From NCBI RefSeq assembly GCF_014204865.1, contig NZ_JACHMG010000001.1, positions 1 through 64,000 of the forward strand: a stretch of DNA of 64,000 nucleotides, written 5' to 3'. Source of the stretch: Amycolatopsis jiangsuensis. GTDB taxonomy: Bacteria > Actinomycetota > Actinomycetes > Mycobacteriales > Pseudonocardiaceae. Made by a program: the position numbers and the translations under genes. The notes under the pieces are model-generated. The model did not search any database and had not been told where the DNA came from. It was given only the letters and a program-made list of their open reading frames with translations. Each line of letters opens with the position of its first letter. The first letter of the stretch is position 1. Below are positions 27,047 through 35,843 of this stretch, one piece after another.

Positions 27047-27967
27047 ATGCCGCAGGCGGTCAGGTACAGCGAGTACGGCGGGGTCGACGTGCTGCGGGTG
27101 GTGGACGTGACACGTCCGGTCCCGGCCTCGGGGCAGGTGCTCGTGGCGGTCCGCGCGGCCGGGATCAACCCGGGGGAGGCCGGGATCCGCGAGGGACGTT
27201 TCGCGGAGAGGTGGCCCTCGACGTTCCCGTCCGGCCAGGGCAGTGACCTCGCCGGAGTGGTCGCCGAGGTGGGCCCGGAGGTGTCCGGGGTGGCGGTCGG
27301 CGACGAGGTCATCGGCTTCGTCGACAGCCGCTCCAGCCAGGCCGGATACGCGATCGTGGAGGCCGGCTCACTGACCCCGAAGCCCAGCGGAGTGTCGTGG
27401 GAGGTGGCGGGCAGCTTGTTCGTCGCGGGGACCACGGCGTACGCGTCGGTGGCCGCGACGTGCCCGCGCGAAGGGGAGACCGTCGTCGTCTCGGGAGCGG
27501 CCGGCGGCGTCGGCTCGCTGACGGTCCAGCTGGCGAAGCTCACCGGCGCCACCGTGATCGGTATCGCGAGCGAAGCCAACCACGAATGGCTGCGCGAGCA
27601 CGGCGTCGTCCCGGTGGCCTACGGTGAGGGGCTCGAGGAGCGGCTGCGGGAGACCACCGGCGGCAAGGTCGACGTCTTCCTGGACACCTACGGCGACGGG
27701 TACGTAGAGCTGGCCCTGCGCTTGGGTGTCTACACGGGACGGATCAACACGGTGATCGACTTCGCCGCCGCGGAAAAGTACCGGGTGCAGGTGGCGGGCA
27801 ACGCTGCCGCGTCCAGCGCCGAAGTGCTGCGCGACCTCGCCGCCTTGGTCGACAAGGACTTGCTCGAGGTGCCGATCGCCGCGGTCTACCCGCTGGCGCG
27901 GGTCCAGGACGCCTACCGCGAGCTCGAACGCCGGCACACCCGCGGCAAGATCGTGCTCACGCCCTGA
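27047..27967 (+). CDS. NADP-dependent quinone oxidoreductase-like MDR protein
   Basis: This 306-residue zinc-free MDR protein has the start MPQAVRYSEYGGVDVL, the quinone-reductase stretch GQGSDLAGVVAEVG and the NADPH-binding VSGAAGGVGSLTVQLAKL. It ends in RGKIVLTP. GAGGGAGA lies ahead of the ATG. The last codons and stop are contained in an 18-bp direct repeat whose second copy holds the stop of the convergent TetR gene. The substrate is unknown. Confidence 0.87.
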   Translation: MPQAVRYSEYGGVDVLRVVDVTRPVPASGQVLVAVRAAGINPGEAGIREGRFAERWPSTFPSGQGSDLAGVVAEVGPEVSGVAVGDEVIGFVDSRSSQAGYAIVEAGSLTPKPSGVSWEVAGSLFVAGTTAYASVAATCPREGETVVVSGAAGGVGSLTVQLAKLTGATVIGIASEANHEWLREHGVVPVAYGEGLEERLRETTGGKVDVFLDTYGDGYVELALRLGVYTGRINTVIDFAAAEKYRVQVAGNAAASSAEVLRDLAALVDKDLLEVPIAAVYPLARVQDAYRELERRHTRGKIVLTP

Positions 27968-28022
27968 CTCATGGACCTCGTGCCCAAGCCTTGGCCCGTG
28001 TGCGTCGTGCTCACGCCCTGAC
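27951..28022. repeat. 18-bp direct repeat spanning two convergent gene ends
   Basis: TCGTGCTCACGCCCTGAC occurs at 27951-27968 and again at 28005-28022, 54 bases apart. The first copy carries the stop of the MDR gene (plus strand); the second carries the stop of the TetR gene (minus strand). Confidence 0.85.
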
Positions 28023-28718
28023 CAGTGCGCGGAGCCCCGCCACGAAGGTCTCCAGCGCGAATTCCAGCCGCTCCTCGCTCGTGTCCGCGGTGAAGAACTC
28101 CCCGATCTGCCCGAGGTGGGCAAACGCTTCCGCAGGCCCGGACTGCGACCCGCCGGTCATCTGCCTGCCGCGTTCGGCCACCTGCTCCGCGTCGTATTCG
28201 CCGGACGCCCAGCTACTCGCTTCGCACGCGAAGGCCTTCGCGTAAGTGCTGAGCGCATCGGCGGCGAAGGCGGCTTGTTTGAGGTCCAGACCGCCGGCGC
28301 GCAAGAGCGCGAGCATCGTCTCGCCTTGGCGCAGTGCGTGGGGAGTGCCCGGCACAGGGGTGTTCCAGGCGACCATCGCGATGCCGGGATAGGCCGTCAT
28401 CGCGGTGATCTGAAGCCGCACCTGCTCTTTGAGCTGGGCGTCCCATCGGTGCGGATCCGGCTCCGGGCTCGGGATTTCCCCCAGCGCCGCGTCGAGCAGG
28501 AGCTCGTCCAGCTCTTCCTTGCCGGACACGTACGCATACAGCGACGCGGGTCCGGTTTGCAGCCGCTGCGCCACCCGTCGCATGGAAACCGCGCGGATGC
28601 CTTCCGCGGCGAGGATCTCCTGCGCCGTGTGTACGACAAGTTCCTGCGACAGCAACGGTTTCTCCGCGCGCCGGCGGGGCACGGGCGCGCGGCGCCGCGG
28701 TGCGGGCGAGGTGGTCAC
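28011..28718 (-). CDS. TetR-family transcriptional regulator
   Basis: This 235-residue protein has an Arg/Pro-rich start and a helix-turn-helix in VHTAQEILAAEGIRAVSMRRVAQRLQTGPASLYAYVSGKEEL, the TetR DNA-binding domain. A C-terminal ligand domain of about 150 residues follows (TetR_C, tetracyclin-repressor-like). The start is taken at GTG 28718; a longer frame upstream would cross the operators. It is divergent from the SnoaL-like gene, with three inverted repeats in the 94-base gap, which suggests that it represses itself and that gene. Confidence 0.88.
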   Translation of the reverse strand: MTTSPAPRRRAPVPRRRAEKPLLSQELVVHTAQEILAAEGIRAVSMRRVAQRLQTGPASLYAYVSGKEELDELLLDAALGEIPSPEPDPHRWDAQLKEQVRLQITAMTAYPGIAMVAWNTPVPGTPHALRQGETMLALLRAGGLDLKQAAFAADALSTYAKAFACEASSWASGEYDAEQVAERGRQMTGGSQSGPAEAFAHLGQIGEFFTADTSEERLEFALETFVAGLRALVRA

Positions 28719-28751
28719 CCAGGCAGCGTAACCGAGACCGCGGTCTTGACG

Positions 28752-28798
28752 CGAACGGTGTTCGTGAGTAGAACGGAACCGTTGACGAACGCCGTTCG
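28752..28798. promoter_or_regulatory. Operator cluster for the adjacent TetR regulator
   Basis: The gap holds two inverted repeats with identical arms, CGAAC-ggt-GTTCG (28752-28764) and CGAAC-gcc-GTTCG (28786-28798). Their centres are 34 bp apart. AACGG-aa-CCGTT (28772-28783) lies between them. The second CGAAC site ends 14 bases before the SnoaL-like start codon, next to its GAAGGAG ribosome-binding site. Placement and symmetry suit TetR dimers; binding is inferred. Confidence 0.75.
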
Positions 28799-28812
28799 CG
28801 AAGGAGTATTTC

Positions 28813-29262
28813 ATGTCCGACAGGGAAGAAGTCCTCGCTGTCCTCGCCCGGATCACCGACGCGTGGAACAGTGGTGACGGCGAGGCCTACGCCCGGGAGT
28901 TCACCGCCGACGCCGACTACGTCACATGGTTCGGCATGCGGTTCAGCGGCAGAGAGGCGATCGGAAGCTCGCACCGGAAGCTGTTCGAGGGCCCGCTGCG
29001 GGGTTCGAAGCTCAGCGGTTTCGGCGACGCGGACGTCCGGTTCCCGCAGCCGGACGTCGCGATCGTCGTGAGCGGGGGCGGTTCGTCGCTGTCCGGCACG
29101 GGTCCCGCCGCCGAGGGACGTCTCAGTACGCTGACCACCGTGCTGGTCCGGGGTTCGCGCGGGTGGCTGGTCACTGCCTTCCAGAACACCCGGGTCTCGG
29201 ATCCGCGCGCAGCGGTACTGGGCGAAACAGGTGATCGGCGCGTACCGTGGGCTACAGATTAG
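28813..29262 (+). CDS. SgcJ/EcaC-type SnoaL-like (NTF2-fold) protein
   Basis: This 149-residue protein has the NTF2-like pattern VLARITDAWNSGDGEAYAREFTADADYVTWFGMRFSGREAI, typical of the SgcJ/EcaC group, followed by the beta-sheet core ending in GWLVTAFQNTRV. The family includes putative oxidoreductases of secondary metabolism with no settled reaction. GAAGGAG precedes the ATG. It is the likely target of the divergent TetR regulator. Its stop lies inside the iron box of the next gene. Confidence 0.82.
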   Translation: MSDREEVLAVLARITDAWNSGDGEAYAREFTADADYVTWFGMRFSGREAIGSSHRKLFEGPLRGSKLSGFGDADVRFPQPDVAIVVSGGGSSLSGTGPAAEGRLSTLTTVLVRGSRGWLVTAFQNTRVSDPRAAVLGETGDRRVPWATD

Positions 29263-29277
29263 GCAAGCCTTACTGAA
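29259..29277 (+). promoter_or_regulatory. Iron box (IdeR/DmdR1 site) upstream of siderophore-interacting protein
   Basis: TTAGGCAAGCCTTACTGAA matches 13 of 19 positions of the consensus TTAGGTTAGGCTAACCTAA and has an internal inverted repeat, AGGC-AA-GCCT. It overlaps the SnoaL-like stop codon and lies 12 bases before the ATG of the siderophore-interacting protein gene. Repression by an iron-loaded DtxR-type regulator is inferred. Confidence 0.72.
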
Positions 29278-29289
29278 TGGTGGTGTCCG

Positions 29290-30108
29290 ATGGCCGAAGC
29301 TCCGGCACGCAGGGGAGGGCGGGCCGTCCGGCTCGAGGTCCTGCGCAAGGAAACGCTCACGCCGCACATGATCCGCATCGTCGCCGGGGGCGAGGGGCTG
29401 CGGGATTTCCGGCCCAACGAGTTCACCGACGCCTACGTCAAGGTGATCTTCAAGGTGCCGGGGGTCGAGTATCCCGAACCGTTCGACATGCAGCGGGTCC
29501 GCGAGGAGCTGCCGCGGGAGCACGCGCCCCGGATGCGCACGTACACCGTGCGCTCCTACGACGCGGCGGCCGGCGAACTGGTGCTCGACTTCGTCGTGCA
29601 CGGTGACGAGGGGCTGGCCGGTCCGTGGGCGCAGCGTGCCCAGCCCGGTGACGAACTGCTGCTCGCCGGGCCGGGCGGGGCGTACGCGCCGCGTGCGGAC
29701 GCCGGCTGGCATCTGCTGGCCGGTGACGAGTCGGCGCTGCCGGCGATCGCCGCGGCTGTGGAAGCACTGCCGGCCGGGGTGCCGGCGCAGGTCTTCCTCC
29801 TCGTCGAAGACGCGGCGGAAGAGCAGGCCCTCGTCACGAAGGCCGATGTGCACGTGACCTGGCTGCACCGGTCGGCGGGCGGGGATCTCGCTTCGGCAGT
29901 GCGGTCGGCGCCGTGGCGGAGCGACGACGTGCACGCGTTCGTGCACGGTGAGGCCGGTTTCGTGCGCGACTTGCGCAGGTACCTGTTCACCGAACGCGAA
30001 GTCGCGCGCGAGCGGGTGTCGGTCTCCGGGTACTGGCGCGAGGGCAAGGACGATGAGGCCTGGCGCGAGGAAAAAGCAGCGGAGCGCACGGCGGCCGGGC
30101 CGGCGTAA
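29290..30108 (+). CDS. Siderophore-interacting protein (ViuB-like ferric reductase)
   Basis: This 272-residue flavoprotein of the SIP family has the FAD-binding MRTYTVRSYDAAAGELVLDFVVHGDEGLAGPWAQRAQPGD and the NAD(P)H-side stretch LLAGDESALPAIAAAVEALP, then the C-terminal ERVSVSGYWREGKDDEAWREEK. Such enzymes reduce ferric siderophores in the cytoplasm to release iron. The iron box directly ahead fits. No clear Shine-Dalgarno is seen, so the mRNA may be leaderless or have a very short leader. Confidence 0.92.
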   Translation: MAEAPARRGGRAVRLEVLRKETLTPHMIRIVAGGEGLRDFRPNEFTDAYVKVIFKVPGVEYPEPFDMQRVREELPREHAPRMRTYTVRSYDAAAGELVLDFVVHGDEGLAGPWAQRAQPGDELLLAGPGGAYAPRADAGWHLLAGDESALPAIAAAVEALPAGVPAQVFLLVEDAAEEQALVTKADVHVTWLHRSAGGDLASAVRSAPWRSDDVHAFVHGEAGFVRDLRRYLFTEREVARERVSVSGYWREGKDDEAWREEKAAERTAAGPA

Positions 30109-30118
30109 GGTCGCGCCC

Positions 30119-31354
<1,236 letters not shown>

Positions 31355-31379
31355 CGTTTCGTCTTGGCGCTCGCCATGC

Positions 31380-32406
31380 TCACGTCAAGCGAGTCGGTGT
31401 GTTCGGCTGGACAGCGACGCGGCTGTCGAACTCTTCAGCGCTGGACGAGATTATTTCAATTGGTGCTGCGGGGGTGATGTTGAGATACTGTACGACGGTC
31501 CGGCGAAGGTGCTCTGCATGCCGGTAGATGTCTTCGACATGATCGATGGGTACGCGGGTTTCCTCCTTGTTCTCATCGAAAATTCCTAGGTACTTCTTTG
31601 GTCGGTTGAACCAGAGTCGCGCGATCGGCTTCCGATTGTTGTCGTCGAGCAGAACGCTGAAGTAGCTCTGGTTGTCGCGAGGGGTGATGCGGCTCGCCGT
31701 CACTTCCGCGCAGGTGATCGCACGAACTACCCGAAAACCTTCCAGCTCTTCTTCGGTCGTCGTCACCTTGGCCTTGTCGTCGGATTTATCGGCAGGTTCG
31801 GAATCGGCGGCGGTCTGTCCGGTATCGGTTGCTGCCCCGTTCGTAATCGTCACGTAGGCGTCCGGACCGCCTAATGCATTTTTCAATCGGTCATTGACCT
31901 GTTCGTTCAAGAATTGCTGGGTGGCCTTTTCGACAAGAGGTATGAACTGGTCGCGGACGCGCTGCGTGAAGGCTCCATCGTATACCCGGTTCGTGAGGAA
32001 TCGGACCCATTCGTCTTCTGGTTGCTTGAACTGTGCGGCAAGGATTCGTTTGAGCTGACCGATATACTTGAGCTCCCCGGCGGCGCTGATGATCGAATCA
32101 AGATCGAAAGACTCCTTCGTCAACTTCGTGCTCGATGCGGAGGGTCTCGTTGACCTTCTTCGCTTCCACCAGGACCTGGACTTGGCCATCGTGGGCGATG
32201 GCGTAGTCGATCTTCTCGCCCTTCTTGATTCCGACATCAGCGGTGAACTCTGGGATGACCTCGGCCGGGTTGAAGACGTCGTAGCCAAGAACTCCGCCGA
32301 TGAATGGCATAATGAACGCATTCTTGGTGGCTTCTTCCGTTTCAATGACGTCCTTGTGCTTGCGAATCTTCAATGCCAGGGCTTGAGCACGCTCCGCGAT
32401 GTCCAT
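31380..32406 (-). pseudogene. Broken HsdR-N type restriction nuclease-like gene (deletion plus frameshift)
   Basis: The 5' part, from ATG 32406, encodes MDIAERAQALALKIRKH and ETEEATKNAFIMPFIGGVLGYDVFNP, then PEFTADVGIKKGEKIDYAI and VLVEAKK, the PD-(D/E)xK core of HsdR N-terminal proteins. After ETLRIEHE it shifts frame and stops at 32098. The 3' part continues in another frame from LTKESFDLDSI and AGELKYI to the end at 31380. In intact relatives about 55-60 residues, including the LTNG strand, lie between these segments. So about 170-200 bp is missing at 32120-32130. Base composition is clearly lower in GC than its neighbours. Confidence 0.85.
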
Positions 32407-32578
32407 GTCCGGTATCCAGTCCTTGCGTCGGTGTTCCGTGGGTGTGAGATCGGAATACCGACTAAGTGTGTTACATCCACGGAGTGGAGTAACGGTACGA
32501 AGACACCATATGACTCGCGAACAGGAAAAATACTTCCAAAAAGTGTCGGTACTGCAGTCTGAATCAAGCCGGGACAAC

Positions 32579-33577
32579 TCAGGCGATCAGCTTCGGCAGC
32601 ACCTGGGATCCGTACGCGGACAGGGTTTCCTCCCGTTCGTCGTGCATCAGGTAGAGGGCGAACTGGTCCACGCCCAGTTCCGCGAGTTCCTGCAGCCGGG
32701 CGATGTGTGCGGGGGCCGGGCCCAGCAGGCAGAACCGGTCCACGATCTCGTCCGGGACGAAGGCGGTCGACGGGTTGCCGGCGCGGCCGTGGTGGGCGTA
32801 GTCGTATCCCTCGCGCTCGCGGATGTAGTCGGTCAGTTCGCGGGGGACCGGGCCGCTCGCGCCGTAGCGGGCCACCAGGTCGGCCACGTGATTGCCGACC
32901 ATTCCACCGAACCAGCGCAGCTGTTCCCGTTGGTGCGCCAGGTCTTCGCCGACGTAGGCGGGGGCCGCGACGCAGATGGTGATCCCACCGGGGTCCCGGC
33001 CGGCCGCGCGGGCGGCGTCCCGGACCGCGCCGATCGTCCACTGCGCGATGGCCGGGTCGGCGCACTGCAGGATGAAGCCGTCGGCGTGCTCGCCCACGGT
33101 CTTCAGCGCTTTCGGGCCGTAGCCCGCCATCCACATCTCCAGCCGCCCGCCCCGCACCCACGGGAGGCGCACCGCGGTGTCGTTCAGTGTGACCTCACGG
33201 CCTTCGGCCAGATCCTTCACCGTTCGCATGCAGTCGCGCACAGTGGCCAAAGTGGACGGTGGCTTCCCGACCACGCGATGCGCCGAGTCGCCCCTGCCGA
33301 TCCCGCACACGGTGCGGTTGCCGTACATGTCGTTGAGCGTGGCGAAGGTCGACGCCATCACCGACCAGTCACGGGTACCCGGACTGGTCACCATCGGGCC
33401 GACCACGAGCGAGGACGTCTCCGCCAGAATCCGATCGTAGATCACGAACGGCTCCTGCCACAGCACGCACGAGTCGAACGTCCAGCCGTAGCGAAAGCCC
33501 TGGTCCTCCGCGGCCTTCATCATCCGCACGACCCCCGAGGCGGGCGGGTCGGTCTGCAGCACGATCCCGAAATCCAT
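32579..33577 (-). CDS. LLM-class F420-dependent oxidoreductase (TIGR03842-like)
   Basis: This 332-residue bacterial luciferase-like TIM barrel starts MDFGIVLQTDPPASGVVRMMKAAEDQGF, with NRTVCGIGRGDSAHR at the cofactor phosphate site and WMAGYGPKALKTVGEHADGFIL. F420 use is inferred from subfamily. It ends the NCS1-amidohydrolase-hydantoinase operon, 11 bases after the hydantoinase gene. It may act on the pyrimidine or hydantoin ring; no dihydropyrimidine dehydrogenase is present in the window. Confidence 0.85.
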   Translation of the reverse strand: MDFGIVLQTDPPASGVVRMMKAAEDQGFRYGWTFDSCVLWQEPFVIYDRILAETSSLVVGPMVTSPGTRDWSVMASTFATLNDMYGNRTVCGIGRGDSAHRVVGKPPSTLATVRDCMRTVKDLAEGREVTLNDTAVRLPWVRGGRLEMWMAGYGPKALKTVGEHADGFILQCADPAIAQWTIGAVRDAARAAGRDPGGITICVAAPAYVGEDLAHQREQLRWFGGMVGNHVADLVARYGASGPVPRELTDYIREREGYDYAHHGRAGNPSTAFVPDEIVDRFCLLGPAPAHIARLQELAELGVDQFALYLMHDEREETLSAYGSQVLPKLIA

Positions 33578-33588
33578 CCGGCTGCCCC

Positions 33589-35001
33589 CTAGTTCAGGTA
33601 CTGGTTGAGCTCGCGGGAGAGGAACTTTCCGTGCCCGGCGGATCCGGTGTACCCGTCCGGCGACACCACGACCCGGCCGCGGGACAGTACAGTGTGGACC
33701 TTCCCGGTCAGCTCGAAGCCTTCGTAGGCCGAGTAATCCACGTTCATGTGGTGCGTGGCCGCGGAGAGCGTCTGGGTGGCCGCCGGATCGTAGAGCACGA
33801 TGTCCGCGTCCGAACCCACCGCGATGACGCCCTTGCGTGGATACAGGCCGAACATCCGGGCGGGCGTCGCCGAGCACGTCTCGACCCAGCGGCTCAGTGA
33901 GATCTCGCCTGCCACGACGCCCTGGTGCAGCAGGTCCATCCGGTGCTCGACGCCGGGAATGCCGTTCGGGATGGCACGGAAGTCGTCCCGGCCCAGCTGT
34001 TTCTGGTCCTTGAAGCAGAACGGGCAGTGGTCGGTGGACACCACGGACAGATCATTGGTGCGCAGCCCGCGCCACAGGTCCGCCTGGTGCGACTTCTCCC
34101 GAAGCGGCGGCGAAGCGACGAACTTCGCGCCTTCGAAGCCCGGCTTCGCCAAGTCCTCTATGGACAGATAGAGGTACTGCGGGCAGGTCTCCGCGAACAC
34201 GTTCTGCCCGCCGTCGCGTGCTTCGGCCACCGCGGTCAGGGCTTGTGCCGCCGAGAGGTGCACGATGTAGAGCGGCGCGCCGGTCACCTGGGCGAGCCGG
34301 ATCGCCCGCGACGTCGCCTCTCCTTCCAGTTCCGGTGGCCGGGTGATCCCGTGCTGCACGGGTTCGACGCGTCCGGCGGCGAACGCCTGCGCGGCCAGCT
34401 GGTCGATCGCGATGCCGTTCTCGGCGTGCATCATGATCGTCGCGCCGATCTCGCGCGCCTGCTGCATGGCGCGCAGGATCTCCCCGTCAGTGGAGTAGAA
34501 GACGCCGGGGTAGGCCATGAACATCTTGAAACTGCCGACACCCGCGTCCACGCACGCGCGCATTTCCTTGAGCGTCGAATCGTTCACGTCCGACATGATC
34601 ATGTGGAAGCCGTAGTCGATCGCGCAGTTGCCGTCGGCCTTGCCGTGCCATTTGTCCATAGTGGACAGCAACGAGGTGCCCTTGGCCTGTACCGCGAAAT
34701 CGATGATCGTGGTGGTACCGCCCCACGCCGCGGCTACAGTGCCGGTCTCGAAGGTGTCGACCGAATGCGTGCCACCGAAGGGCATTTCCATGTGCGTGTG
34801 CGCGTCGATGCCGCCGGGAAGCACGTACTTCCCGGTCGCGTCGATGCTCTTGGTGCCGGTTAGCGTGCCGGGTGCGCCCACCGCGGCGATGGTTTCCCCG
34901 TCCACCAGGACATCGGCGGCGACCGCGCCGGACGGGGACACGACCTGGCCGCCGTGGATCAGGGTGGATTCGCCTCGGTTGCGCGCGGTGGCGGAACTCA
35001 T
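33589..35001 (-). CDS. hydA: Dihydropyrimidinase / D-hydantoinase
   Basis: This 470-residue amidohydrolase of the cyclic amidase group has the metal motif GGIDAHTHMEMPFGG and the carbamylated lysine in SFKMFMAYPG. MMHAENG and VHLSAAQA supply metal histidines, and STDHCPF the catalytic Asp. It opens dihydrouracil, dihydrothymine or 5-substituted hydantoins to N-carbamoyl amino acids. The ATG overlaps the amidohydrolase stop (TGATG), so the two products, consecutive steps of one pathway, are coupled. Confidence 0.94.
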   Translation of the reverse strand: MSSATARNRGESTLIHGGQVVSPSGAVAADVLVDGETIAAVGAPGTLTGTKSIDATGKYVLPGGIDAHTHMEMPFGGTHSVDTFETGTVAAAWGGTTTIIDFAVQAKGTSLLSTMDKWHGKADGNCAIDYGFHMIMSDVNDSTLKEMRACVDAGVGSFKMFMAYPGVFYSTDGEILRAMQQAREIGATIMMHAENGIAIDQLAAQAFAAGRVEPVQHGITRPPELEGEATSRAIRLAQVTGAPLYIVHLSAAQALTAVAEARDGGQNVFAETCPQYLYLSIEDLAKPGFEGAKFVASPPLREKSHQADLWRGLRTNDLSVVSTDHCPFCFKDQKQLGRDDFRAIPNGIPGVEHRMDLLHQGVVAGEISLSRWVETCSATPARMFGLYPRKGVIAVGSDADIVLYDPAATQTLSAATHHMNVDYSAYEGFELTGKVHTVLSRGRVVVSPDGYTGSAGHGKFLSRELNQYLN

Positions 35002-35843
35002 CAGGCCTCCGTGAGCGGGCCGTAGCTGTCCGGGCGGCGGTCGCGGTAGAACGCCCACAGATCGCGCACCTCGGCGAGGCGGTCCATGTCCAGGTCGCGC
35101 ACCACGATCTCCTCCTCGGAATCCGAGGCCGCCTCGCCGACCAGCTGACCGCGCGGGTCGGCGAAGTACGACTGGCCGTAGAAGTCGTTGTCGCCCAGTG
35201 ATTCCACACCGACCCGGTTGATCGTGCCGACGTAGTACTCGTTGGCCACCGCGGCGGCGGGCTGTTCGAGCCGCCACAGGTACTCCGACAGCCCGCGGCT
35301 CGTCGCGGACGGGTTGAACACGATCTGCGCACCGGCCAGCCCGAGGGCGCGCCAGCCCTCCGGGAAGTGCCGCTCGTAGCAGATGTACACCCCGATCCGG
35401 CCCACCGCGGTGTCGAACACCGGGTAGCCGAGGTTGCCGGGCCGGAAGTAGAACTTCTCCCAGAACCCCTTCACCTGCGGGATGTGGTTCTTGCGGTGCA
35501 TTCCGAGATATTTCCCGTCCGCGTCGATCACCGCGGCGGTGTTGTAGTAGACGCCCGGCTGCTCCTGCTCGTACATCGGCACGATGAGCACCACGCCGTG
35601 GCGCTGCGCGACGTCCTGCATCAGCCTGGTGGTCGGGCCGTCCGGAACGGGCTCGGTGTAGGAGTAGTAGTCGGTGTCCTGGACCTGGCAGAAGTACGGG
35701 CCGTAGAACAGTTCCTGCAGGCAGACCACCTGCGCGCCCTGCGAGGCCGCCTTGCCGATCGCCTCGACCGCGTTCGCGATCATCGACTCCTTGTCACCTG
35801 TCCACCGCTGCTGGATCAATCCGGCTCGGACCAGGTTGCTCAC
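35001..35843 (-). CDS. Nitrilase-superfamily amidohydrolase (beta-ureidopropionase / N-carbamoyl amino acid hydrolase)
   Basis: This 280-residue protein has the Glu-Lys-Cys triad of the CN-hydrolase fold: Glu in LQELFYGPYF, Lys in HRKNHIPQ and Cys in YICYERHFPEG. The last motif is close to those of beta-ureidopropionases. It would release ammonia and CO2 from N-carbamoyl-beta-alanine. It starts at GTG after a strong GAAGGAGG, inside the last 50 bases of the permease gene. Confidence 0.92.
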   Translation of the reverse strand: MSNLVRAGLIQQRWTGDKESMIANAVEAIGKAASQGAQVVCLQELFYGPYFCQVQDTDYYSYTEPVPDGPTTRLMQDVAQRHGVVLIVPMYEQEQPGVYYNTAAVIDADGKYLGMHRKNHIPQVKGFWEKFYFRPGNLGYPVFDTAVGRIGVYICYERHFPEGWRALGLAGAQIVFNPSATSRGLSEYLWRLEQPAAAVANEYYVGTINRVGVESLGDNDFYGQSYFADPRGQLVGEAASDSEEEIVVRDLDMDRLAEVRDLWAFYRDRRPDSYGPLTEA

